A stretch of DNA of 64,000 bases from positions 1 to 64,000 of the forward strand of contig DLLF01000005.1 of assembly GCA_002477945.1 (NCBI GenBank), written 5' to 3'. The stretch comes from Bacteroidales bacterium UBA7569. GTDB taxonomy: Bacteria; Bacteroidota; Bacteroidia; Bacteroidales; Paludibacteraceae. The notes beneath the pieces were generated by a model. That model made no database searches. It was not told the DNA's origin and saw only the letters and a list, made by a program, of their open reading frames with translations. Below are positions 18,001-26,400 of this stretch, piece by piece; positions within the stretch are counted from its first letter, which is position 1, and every line of letters begins with the position of its first letter. The translations under genes and the position numbers were made by a program.

Positions 18001-20415
18001 CGTGATACGCTAATAGTGGATACGGTGACATGCAAGGGTAATACAGATTTCCAAATTATACAAACAGGAAGTATTCATACGGTGGTGACGGATACTACCT
18101 TGGTGGATAGTCTCCGTTTCACCTATACCGATGGACCACTCACAATGCAGGGTGACTCCATCATTATCTACAATGTCAGAGTACTCCATACTGCTCCAGC
18201 TCAATATCCTTCCGAGTTCATAATGATGCCGGTCACTGCAGGTAAAGCCATTGATGTGACTGCTGCCACAACGGCAGTTCTCAATGCTTTGAATTCTTAT
18301 ACGGGTTCAACGCCTAACCCCGTCAGTGGCTTGGATTCTCTCTATTCTCCTGTTGCGTCACTTGTTTGGCAACAGCAGTTGGTGGAAGGCGGATCGTTTG
18401 TACCTCTCAATACAACGACATTGCTTGATACGCGGACAAAGATTGTTACCTTGCGTTATCGCTATGAAACAGAATGTCAAGGAGGTGGTACAAGTGTCGC
18501 TTTGCAGATACCGACCCTTGATCCTCTTCGTGAAACTCTTGAGATAACGGAGATAGTTGAAGATGGAACATCTTTCAAAACACGGACAGGGAAGATATTT
18601 ACCATTACCAAGGATACGGTTATTACAGATACGGTCTTCAATCTTGTTCATGATGAACATACTCTTAAAGATTCTGTCTATGTCTATACAATCACCCTTG
18701 ATAGGGGAATTGAGCATATCATCAAAGATACGGTTTGTTTGGGCGACACCTATATTCCCGTGTATGGAACACCAAGGCAAATCAATGAAAACACAAGTTG
18801 GACAGAAACGGAACTTACAGCAACAGGAAAACACGTATATAAGTACAGTATTTGGGCGAAATCAATAGTTCCTGCACAATACCCTGCAGAACTGACAACT
18901 CTTTCGGTTACGGCGGGTAAGGCTGTTGATATTACATCGGCAGATGCTGCGGTTCTCAATGCTTTGAATTTCTATGAGGCATCTGTCCCTGACCCTGTTA
19001 GTGGTTTGGATTCAGTTTTTGCTGAAGTAACTTCCGTTTCGTGGGAACAACAAACGGCTGATGGTTCTGCTTTTGCGCCTCTTTCAGGCGATTTGTTGGA
19101 TACAAGGACAAAATATGTGGCACTTCGTTATATTTATACAACTGAATGTGGTGCTTCTCAAACATCTTCCGTTGTTATATTAGAAACGACCGATCCTTAC
19201 CGTGAGACTCTTGAGATAGAAGAGATAGTCGAAGAAGGAACACTTTTCACAACGCGTACAGGAAAGACTTTCACCATTGATAAAGATACGGTTGTTTCTG
19301 ATACGGTATTTAATCTTGTACACGATGCGACTACGTTGAAAGACTCGGTTTACAACTATTCATTCACTCTGTATATCCCGATTGAAAAGAATATCATTGA
19401 TACGGTGTGTGCAGGCAGTGTCTATATTCCTGAGTATGGAAATCCGACGCAAATCAATAAGGATACCACATGGATAGAGATAGAGTATGTGGGAACGGAA
19501 AAACGCATTTATAACTATAGTGTCTTTGTTTACACATTGCCGTCTGCATCTACGCTTCCCGATGAGACCTCATTCTCACTGCCGGTCGCAGTCTGCGGGC
19601 AACCTGTTGCCACGGCTGATGCTACCACTTCATTGAATGTTGCCTTGCTTCAAAAGAAAACTGATGGTGACTTCACAGTCGGTGTAAGCGAAGTCCTCTG
19701 GGAACTGCAAGTCGGAACCGAATGGAAACGTATCTCTGAGACTGAACCCTCTGTGAAAAATATGGAAGATGTGGCTGTCCGCTATCTTGTGGTAACTGAT
19801 TGCAATGATACTGTCACGAGCAAAGCCTTTACCCTCGTAGTGGAAGAGCCTACGGCAGACAATGTAGCCGATTATGCCAATATGCCTGCAGTCAGCAAAT
19901 ACGATGGGTGGCTTCTGATGATCAATCTCAATGCAATCAATGCAAAAGGCTGGGATCCTACCGAAGAGCAAGTCAAATGGTTCCGTGTCGTTGGACAATT
20001 GGATAATGCTTACAACGGAGAAACCGATGATGAGTTCCTGACCACCGGCTACTACTATACAATAGGAGAAAAACTATCGGGTGACTACTATGCGGTTATC
20101 GAATTGGGTATTACCCAAGACGATCCTTGTGGAGCGACTTTGCGTACTGTTACTTTGACTTGTGCCGATGAGGCTTCAAGTGCATCGCTTGCGCCTTCTG
20201 TCGTATCGCCTGGCGAAACAATAGAGATTAAGGGACTTGATCCTATGGAAACGTACTCTCTGAGTATCTATAATCTCGCAGGAGTAGTGGTAGAGACAGT
20301 CACTCTTGACAGTGAAGCATCACATAGTATGAAAGCACAAACAACACCGGGCTACTATATGGTTAAGGTGAAAGGTGCTGAACAAGGACAAACTCTTAAG
20401 TACATCGTAAAATAA
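15055..20415 (+). CDS. Giant repetitive T9SS-exported surface protein
   Basis: A 1786-residue secreted protein with signal peptide MKKLASLLMVMCMGVLCAFA. Residues about 30-985 consist of eight repeats of about 118 residues. Each opens with FDW (or a variant) followed by an aromatic strand such as LWYKVDL, often with a FDC strand about 60 residues later; they resemble PPC-like beta-sandwich domains. Residues about 1000-1640 hold a second, much closer repeat with a 225-residue period. Its blocks include PAQYPSE (1048) and PAQYPAE (1273), RETLEI.EIVE.GT, TDTVFNLVHD and DTVC.G..YIP.YG. The last 70 residues (YSLSIYNLAGVVVETV, then PGYYMVKVKG, LKYIVK) are a T9SS-like sorting domain. It is the largest member of the locus and is followed after 12 bases by the barrel gene. 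A fibrous adhesin or S-layer-like role is inferred. Confidence 0.88.
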   Translation: MKKLASLLMVMCMGVLCAFAGFGISSSDPIDFDWLAGNDHPGNGDALWYKVDLSAVPNGSDVLLYLNNLSSMETATVTAEPYVKLGSFQSLNEAVTKQILPNRNYAMNLANSTIKALNVDAVYILLKTDKPIHFSAEPVEPGEKDLDCLNAPLFDYAGVTQTATEAWYRVDLTGVKADPTKTVKVSVQNMGSAAAKVVAEFSFDCPSSGLSSYTCTLATGATREKTLDRAMIDVVSSDEVYVKVSTTQRIHIKADIVDANVLPSTTIPASAIDFALNTEYTNSSEQWYKITVADLLQDKKQVELTLSNTSASVAHITADVAVSNPYTSLISHSISLGSKQIIVKELARNLIKEIEDNTYVWVRLHSDAPITFSARLKNRTEGNACRSAKVFDWTLGAMQNAKTDLWYAVGLTDAKSDANRDKDILITVENLSSSVATLSASVAFDCPCSATTDLTRTVAAGATVEKRLENALYSNLATDTVFIGLTTDRNIRITAKLVPSVASDNDCAAATTFDWENGHHQTAGKMWYYVDLSPVWAMNDTVPQIVVVNEGTGVATIHGELSFDCPGKNAATRLMKLSAGEEYVKAITRDMLESLSNPELYIGVDTDQPLHIYVNLQKENQGLSCLTGIDFDWVKGHMQKASTTVWYKIGLTHIKETDPLAATIGIVNKNAKAGNVTADIYFDCNSDPVATYSMNLGASGKREINLERATILSLRPDTVYLCLTTAQTDSVYAFTYNDTPITPIEACGGAKLLEYNVDIPQSAGEQWYKMSAYHLQNFTSGDATVKVTNGTETNTITAEVAFECPVVSPMTDRTKTFAALQTYSKVFSRALIDNIAGDTVYVRVTSVKDFSFRVDLSDERGQVCSAPILFDWDNGNIHPADKTLWYKVDLDTLRNNPDKDFRLNVENLAANNISAAAEIHFDCDDEPLASFNYDFAPEELKYKIVDRTFMEQMGWPIMLIKFSSTDGDAHISAELVDALPDKRDTLIVDTVTCKGNTDFQIIQTGSIHTVVTDTTLVDSLRFTYTDGPLTMQGDSIIIYNVRVLHTAPAQYPSEFIMMPVTAGKAIDVTAATTAVLNALNSYTGSTPNPVSGLDSLYSPVASLVWQQQLVEGGSFVPLNTTTLLDTRTKIVTLRYRYETECQGGGTSVALQIPTLDPLRETLEITEIVEDGTSFKTRTGKIFTITKDTVITDTVFNLVHDEHTLKDSVYVYTITLDRGIEHIIKDTVCLGDTYIPVYGTPRQINENTSWTETELTATGKHVYKYSIWAKSIVPAQYPAELTTLSVTAGKAVDITSADAAVLNALNFYEASVPDPVSGLDSVFAEVTSVSWEQQTADGSAFAPLSGDLLDTRTKYVALRYIYTTECGASQTSSVVILETTDPYRETLEIEEIVEEGTLFTTRTGKTFTIDKDTVVSDTVFNLVHDATTLKDSVYNYSFTLYIPIEKNIIDTVCAGSVYIPEYGNPTQINKDTTWIEIEYVGTEKRIYNYSVFVYTLPSASTLPDETSFSLPVAVCGQPVATADATTSLNVALLQKKTDGDFTVGVSEVLWELQVGTEWKRISETEPSVKNMEDVAVRYLVVTDCNDTVTSKAFTLVVEEPTADNVADYANMPAVSKYDGWLLMINLNAINAKGWDPTEEQVKWFRVVGQLDNAYNGETDDEFLTTGYYYTIGEKLSGDYYAVIELGITQDDPCGATLRTVTLTCADEASSASLAPSVVSPGETIEIKGLDPMETYSLSIYNLAGVVVETVTLDSEASHSMKAQTTPGYYMVKVKGAEQGQTLKYIVK

Positions 20416-20420
20416 GGAGG
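20415..20420 (+). promoter_or_regulatory. Strong Shine-Dalgarno AGGAGG deciding the start of the barrel gene
   Basis: AGGAGG overlaps the previous stop codon. It lies 7 bases before the ATG at 20428 but only 1 base before the ATG at 20422, so 20428 is the better start. Such strong SD sequences are unusual in Bacteroidetes and suggest high expression. Confidence 0.6.
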
Positions 20421-20427
20421 AATGAAT

Positions 20428-21801
20428 ATGAAAACATGGATAAAATATCCTTCAGCAAAGGAAACAAAGAGTTTTATTGTTTGTGGAGTGCTTGCCTTGG
20501 TGGCGGCTCTTCCTGCGATGGCTCAGGAGACGGATACGCCTACTTGGCAAGTTGGCGACACCATCACGATCAAACCCGAAACGAAAGCCTATCTTACGGG
20601 CGAGAAACCCAGTAAGTGGGTGTACAACTATCGTCATGTCATTCAGCAGGTTGGCGGTATCCGTTTTCCGGAAGGTATCCTTCTTCGGGGCATCTATTCA
20701 TGGATGGCTCCTGAAAACCTGCAACTCGTGGCGCGGCAAGACACAGTGAAACCTGTTTTTATGAATGATGAAAGCAAGGCGGCGGAAAGTGCATCAAAGC
20801 AGGCTCTCATAGAGAAAGAAATGAGCGGACAAACGGAAGAACAAAACACTATTCTTCCCAATGAGAGTCTGTGGCAGATGAAAAAGAAACAGGAAAACAC
20901 TGTTTCTGATTCTCTGCCTGAATCGGATTCAACCATAGTGGAAGAGCAGGTGGTTGAGGAAGAAACGCAAGAGGAGATGAAGACTCAGGGCAATCGTATG
21001 ATGCCTCACCATCGTTTCTCTGTCGGAGTGCGCGGTGGTGTCGCCTCTCTGATGCATGAGACCGATGTTATGGGCAATTGGCGTCCGGGTTTCGATGGAC
21101 TGCTTGATTTGCAGTATGCTTATTATGCAGGGCAGAAAGAGGGCAAAAAAGTCAATCTTGGTGTCATTACGGGTGTTTCGCTCGGTTGGGCTCAGTCAGG
21201 GCTTCGCTCTGGTGTGGATACAGCCTATACGGTGGCTACATCCGATGGAAACATTGATTATACGGTCTCTGCAAAGCAGGTCAATGAAAAAGATGGGCAG
21301 TTGCAGGTGGAGATTCCTGTGATGTTCTCTTTGCTTACCGAGAACGGCTTCTTCTTTAATGCCGGACCGAAGGTTGTACTGCCTGTTTATCGGCATTTCA
21401 ATCAAGGTATCACAACTCCCGATATCAACGCCTATTTCCCCGAGGAAGGCGTTAATGTAAGCAACGAAGTCATTACGGGTAAAGTAACCGATGACCAATT
21501 GAAAACAAAAGGCAAATGGAATGGTAGCAAACTGAATGTTATGATTACTGCTGAGTTGGGCTACGAATGGACTTTGCGCAATGGTGCGGCTCTCGGACTG
21601 GGTGCGTATGCCAACTATTCTGTGTACGACCTCTATAAAAACGATACCTCCAACAAGAGCCTTATCAATGTTACCGCTCCCTCGTCTGCTACGCCCGCAA
21701 CGGTTGGCATCCTTTCGGCAACGGATACCTATGCTAAAGGCCTTGGCTATTTCGACTGCGGAGTAAAACTTGTATATCATTTCCAATTCCTGAAGAAGTA
21801 A
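20428..21801 (+). CDS. Outer-membrane beta-barrel protein, last gene of the surface locus
   Basis: A 457-residue protein with a long signal peptide ending PAMAQ. A small N-terminal domain (WQVGDTITIKPETKAYL, then WVYNYRHVIQQVGGIRFP) looks SH3-like. It is followed by an acidic Glu/Gln-rich linker (about 110-185). The C-terminal half begins HHRFSVGVRGGVASLM and alternates as a PorT/OmpA-like beta-barrel, closing with FDCGVKLVYHFQFLKK. It sits 12 bases after the giant protein and before a terminator, so it is the last gene of the transcription unit. It may be the outer-membrane partner or anchor for the exported proteins upstream. The family assignment is general only. Confidence 0.75.
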   Translation: MKTWIKYPSAKETKSFIVCGVLALVAALPAMAQETDTPTWQVGDTITIKPETKAYLTGEKPSKWVYNYRHVIQQVGGIRFPEGILLRGIYSWMAPENLQLVARQDTVKPVFMNDESKAAESASKQALIEKEMSGQTEEQNTILPNESLWQMKKKQENTVSDSLPESDSTIVEEQVVEEETQEEMKTQGNRMMPHHRFSVGVRGGVASLMHETDVMGNWRPGFDGLLDLQYAYYAGQKEGKKVNLGVITGVSLGWAQSGLRSGVDTAYTVATSDGNIDYTVSAKQVNEKDGQLQVEIPVMFSLLTENGFFFNAGPKVVLPVYRHFNQGITTPDINAYFPEEGVNVSNEVITGKVTDDQLKTKGKWNGSKLNVMITAELGYEWTLRNGAALGLGAYANYSVYDLYKNDTSNKSLINVTAPSSATPATVGILSATDTYAKGLGYFDCGVKLVYHFQFLKK

Positions 21802-21822
21802 AATAACTTTCTTCTTGCCGGA

Positions 21823-21876
21823 TAAAAAGGAAAGCTTGCCTTGTTTGGCGAGCCTTCCTTTTTGTATCCTGACAAT
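21823..21876 (+). terminator. Rho-independent terminator after the surface locus
   Basis: AAAAAGGAAAGCTTGCC and GGCGAGCCTTCCTTTTT pair around a short TTGTTT loop, with a T-run on the 3' side. It lies 22 bases past the stop codon of the barrel gene. Confidence 0.8.
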
Positions 21877-22134
21877 TGATTCCCCTCGGGAAAATCAAAT
21901 CGAACTTGCAGGCCGGCGAATCCGTTGCTTCCGGTTATATGGAGAAACGCTGTGTCGTGGTTTTTTCTTAGCCGGCCTCATCGACCCCTGACCGACCCCT
22001 CAACGAGAGATGAACGACATTTTTAACCACACATTAATCCATGAACTTATCAACTCATCAACAAAAAAATCATTTCGTAACCGAAAAATCTCTCAATTTG
22101 TACACAATAAACACCTATTTTTTGCCAATCATAC
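21877..22134. repeat. Intergenic region with dispersed CCCCTCAACGAGAGATGAA repeat
   Basis: No gene was seen. Bases 21966-22020 carry TTAGCCGGCCTCA, then CCGACCCCT and CAACGAGAGATGAA. This reappears nearly intact at 29525-29578, in part at 29634-29655, and reversed at 38744-38790 and 47805-47850. It is a dispersed non-coding repeat of unknown function. Confidence 0.6.
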
Positions 22135-22166
22135 ATTGCAAACACCGAAGAAATGAAGTATTTTTG
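22135..22166 (+). promoter_or_regulatory. Bacteroidetes-type promoter of the AAA ATPase gene
   Basis: ATTG at 22135-22138, a 20-base spacer, and TATTTTTG at 22159-22166. The ATG at 22252 is about 80 bases downstream. Confidence 0.6.
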
Positions 22167-22251
22167 CAGCGTGGAACTAAGCAGAATGGAATACCGGCAA
22201 TCTTGTCTGTATCGTCTGTTTGGTATAAGATAGTCCTAAGTAAAGACGCCT

Positions 22252-23427
22252 ATGTTGGAAGCATTCTACAAAACACATGATTACCTTTTGCAGCACCTCG
22301 ATGTCCCCGTGCAACGTCTGCTTATGAAGGAAATCAATTGGCAGGATAGGCTTATTGCTATCAAAGGTTGCCGTGGGGTAGGGAAAACCACATTCTTGCT
22401 CTCTTATGCCAAAGACTATTATGGAAATTCCAGAGAGTGCTTGTACGTTAATTTCAACAATTTCTATTTCTCCCGTAATTCGCTGTTGGAGTTCGCGGGA
22501 GAGTTTGTCCGGCATGGCGGTAAACTCTTGTTGCTTGACCAGACATTCAAATATGAGCATTGGGCGGAAGAGATCAGGGCGTGCTACGACAGGTTTCCTC
22601 AACTCCATATCGTTTTCTCTGCCTCTCCTGTCATGCGCCTGACGGAAGACAACAATCCATTGCATGATATCGTGAAGATGTATAACTTGCGGGGACTGAG
22701 TTTCAGGGAATACCTCAATTTGCAAGCGGGACAACAATTCCCCGTTTATACGCTCCGTGATATCATCCTGCATCATGAGGACATCGCACGGCGTATTGTG
22801 GATAGAGTGAACCCATTGTGGTATTTTCCCGACTATCTTCACCACGGCTACTATCCTTTCTTCCTGGAAAAGCAAAACTTCCAGGAGGCTCTGCTTAAGA
22901 TAATGAACATGATTTTGGAGGTGGATGTGTTGCTCATCAAGCAGATAGATGTCACCTATCTGCCAAAGATCCGGCAGTTGCTCTATGCTTTCCTCGAGAA
23001 TTCCCCGTGCCAACTGAATGTGTTGAATTTGTCCGAACAGTTGGGGATGTCACGTGCTACCATTATGAACTATATCAAGTATCTCAAAGATGCACGTTTG
23101 CTGAATATGCTTTATACACCCGAGAAACAATATCCGCTGAAACCGCAACGCGTCTATATGCAGAATACAAACCTGCTTTTCTCTTTGCCTACACGCCAGG
23201 TGGAGCCGCAGGCGGTGGCGGAAACGTTCTTCTACAATGCCGTGCATGCCAATCATAAAGTGAATGCTACCGACCGTAACGCACTCTTTGTAGTGGATGG
23301 TGTCAACTATTTTAATGTGTCGGCACGGCCTTCTGTCAAACCTTCTTATAGAATGACGGCGGTAGCCGATTTGAAAGTCGGAGAGGGAAACAAAGTCCCG
23401 CTGTGGCTCTTCGGCTTCATGTACTGA
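22252..23427 (+). CDS. AAA_14/DUF4143-type ATPase with altered Walker B
   Basis: A 391-residue soluble ATP-binding protein of the AAA_14 plus DUF4143 architecture common in Bacteroidetes; its role is generally unknown, and some relatives are considered defence or toxin-antitoxin-like. Walker A is GCRGVGKT at residues 39-46. The Walker B strand reads KLLLLDQTFKYEHW where relatives usually have LDE.HKYP.W, so the catalytic Glu appears to be Gln. A winged-helix-like segment (NVLNLSEQLGMSRATIMNYIKYL) precedes the C-terminal nuclease-like DUF4143 domain (ADLKVGEGNKVPLWLFGF). It has its own promoter, and nifJ follows after 39 bases. Confidence 0.8.
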   Translation: MLEAFYKTHDYLLQHLDVPVQRLLMKEINWQDRLIAIKGCRGVGKTTFLLSYAKDYYGNSRECLYVNFNNFYFSRNSLLEFAGEFVRHGGKLLLLDQTFKYEHWAEEIRACYDRFPQLHIVFSASPVMRLTEDNNPLHDIVKMYNLRGLSFREYLNLQAGQQFPVYTLRDIILHHEDIARRIVDRVNPLWYFPDYLHHGYYPFFLEKQNFQEALLKIMNMILEVDVLLIKQIDVTYLPKIRQLLYAFLENSPCQLNVLNLSEQLGMSRATIMNYIKYLKDARLLNMLYTPEKQYPLKPQRVYMQNTNLLFSLPTRQVEPQAVAETFFYNAVHANHKVNATDRNALFVVDGVNYFNVSARPSVKPSYRMTAVADLKVGEGNKVPLWLFGFMY

Positions 23428-23466
23428 TGATTATAAACAACTACTACAATAACTAACATTTATCGT

Positions 23467-26400
23467 ATGAAAGAGAAAAAATTTATGACTTGTGATGGTA
23501 ACGCTGCTGCGGCGCATATCGCGTATATGTTCACCGAGGTGGCGGCTATCTATCCTATCACGCCGAGTTCGCCTATGGCAGAGAACGTAGACGAGTGGGC
23601 GGCTGCCGGGCGCAAGAACATGTTCGGCGAGACCGTGATGGTTCAGGAGATGCAATCGGAGGGCGGTGCTGCCGGTGCAGTACACGGTGCGCTCAATGCC
23701 GGTGCGCTGACCACTACGTTTACTGCTTCGCAGGGTCTGCTGCTGATGATTCCGAACATGTACAAGATTGCGGGCGAATTGATTCCTACCGTCTTCCACG
23801 TGTCGGCTCGTACGCTGGCAAGCCACGTGCTTTGTATCTTTGGCGACCATCAGGACGTGATGGCTTGCCGTCAGACAGGCTTCGCTATGCTCGCCGAGGG
23901 CAGCGTACAGGAGGTGATGGACCTCGCCGGTGTGGCTCACCTCTCTACTATCAAGAGCCGTGTGCCGTTCCTTAACTTCTTCGACGGTTTCCGTACCAGC
24001 CACGAGTATCAGAAGATTGAGGTGGTGGATATGGAAGACCTCCGTCCGCTGGTGGATATGGAGGCACTGCAGGAGTTCCGCGAGCGTGCGTTGAGTCCTA
24101 TGCACCCTGTGATGAAGGGTATGGCGGAGAACCCCGATGTATTCTTCACCCACCGCGAGAGTTGCAACTCGTACTACGACGCTGTGGCTGACATCGTGAG
24201 CGACTATATGGACAAAGTCTCGGAGATTACCGGTCGCAAATACCGTCCGTTCAACTATTATGGTGCCGCTGATGCCGAGAACATCATCATCTGTATGGGG
24301 TCGGCTTGCGAGGCTATCCGCGAGGTAATCGACTACGAGGCTGCCAAGGGCAACAACAAGTTGGGTATGATTAACGTACACCTCTATCGTCCGTTCAGCC
24401 TGAAATACCTGAAAGAGGCACTGCCCGCTTCTGTGAAACGTATCTGCGTGCTTGACCGTACCAAGGAGCCGGGTGCCAACGGCGAACCGCTTTACCTTGA
24501 TGTAAAAGACGCTCTTGACGAACTCGGATTGAACAATATCCTCGTTGTCGGCGGCCGCTACGGTTTGGGTTCCAACGATACCACGCCTGCACAGATGCTG
24601 GCTGTTTACGAGAACCTCGCTCTGCCCTGCCCGAAGAACCACTTCACTGTGGGTATCAACGATGATGTTACCTTCACTTCGCTCCCCGTCGGTGAGGAAA
24701 TCGCTATGGGCGGCAAGGGTATGTTCCAAGCCAAGTTCTACGGCTTGGGTGCTGACGGTACCGTAGGTGCCAACAAGAACTCGGTAAAAATTATTGGTGA
24801 TACCACCGACAAATACTGCCAGGCATACTTCTCCTACGACTCGAAGAAATCGGGCGGTTTCACCTGCTCGCACCTCCGTTTCGGCGACGAACCTATCCAC
24901 TCTACCTACCTCGTTACCACGCCTAACTTTGTGGCTTGCCACGTACAGGCATACCTTCACATGTACGATGTTACACGCGGTTTGCAGAAAGGCGGTACTT
25001 TCCTCCTGAATACTATCTGGGAGGGCGAAGAGTTGGCTAAGAACCTGCCGAACAAAGTGAAGAAGTACTTCGCTGACAACAATATCAAGGTTTACTACAT
25101 CAACGCTACCAAGATTGCGCAGGAGATTGGTCTGGGCAACCGTACCAACACTATCCTCCAGTCGGCATTCTTCCGTATCACGGGGGTTATCCCTGTAGAG
25201 AAAGCCGTTGAGGAGATGAAGCACTTCATCGTGAAGTCGTATGGCAAGAAGGGTGAGGATGTTGTTAACAAGAACTATGCTGCCGTTGACCGCGGTGGTG
25301 AGTACCACTTGCTCGACATCGACCCCGCTTGGTCGAACTTGGACATCAATGCAGACGTGGTAAAACCGACCGACGGCGACGATTTCATCAACAACGTGGT
25401 TCGTCCTATCAATGGTCAGGACGGCGACCTGCTCCCTGTTTCCGCATTCAAGGGCATCGAGGACGGTACATGGCCCTCGGGTACTGCTAAGTACGAGAAA
25501 CGCGGAGTATCGGCTTTCGTACCGGTTTGGAACGCTGACAACTGTATCGAGTGTAACAAGTGCGCTTACGTCTGCCCTCACGCTTGTATCCGTCCGTTTG
25601 TGGCTGATGACGAGGAGGTGAAGGGTATCAACGGCGCAACGCGCGAGATGAAGACTCCGGCTGCTCTCAAGGGAATGCACTTCCGTATGCAGGTGGGCGT
25701 TATGGACTGCCTCGGCTGCGGCAACTGCGTGGATGTCTGCCCGGGTAATCCGAAACTCGGCAAAGCCCTTACGATGGTTCCGCTCGAGGGACAAGAGGCT
25801 GAGGCTGCCAACTGGAACTACTGCGTGGAGAATGTCAAGAGCAAGCAACATCTCGTTGATATCCAGTCGAATGTTAAGAACTCGCAGTTCGCTACTCCGC
25901 TGTTCGAGTTCTCCGGTGCATGCTCGGGTTGCGGTGAGACTCCGTACTTGAAACTCATCAGCCAACTCTTCGGCGACCGCGAGATTGCGGCTAACGCTAC
26001 GGGTTGTACCTCTATCTACTCGGGTTCCGTACCTTCCACTCCTTATACCACCAATGACAAAGGACACGGTCCGGCATGGTCGAACTCGCTGTTCGAGGAC
26101 TTCTGCGAGTACGGTCTTGGTATGCAGATTGCACACCGCAAGATGCGTGAGCGTCTGGCTTCGTTGATGACCAAGGCGCAAGAGTGCACCTGCTGCTCCG
26201 ACGAACTGAAAGCCATGTTCAAGGAATGGCTTGAGAACCAACAGAGTGCAGAGGTTACCAAACGTCTCTACGAGCCTATGGTGGCTGCTATGGAGGCTTG
26301 CGGTTGCGACACCTGCAAAGAGATTCTCAAATACAAAGACCATATCGTTAAACGCAGCCAGTGGATTATTGGTGGTGACGGTGCTTCCTATGACATCGGT

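Noticed and set aside
22252..23427. Defence-island or toxin-antitoxin gene
   Set aside because: AAA_14/DUF4143 proteins are sometimes placed in such systems, but there is no partner toxin, restriction or phage-related gene around it. The neighbours are metabolic.
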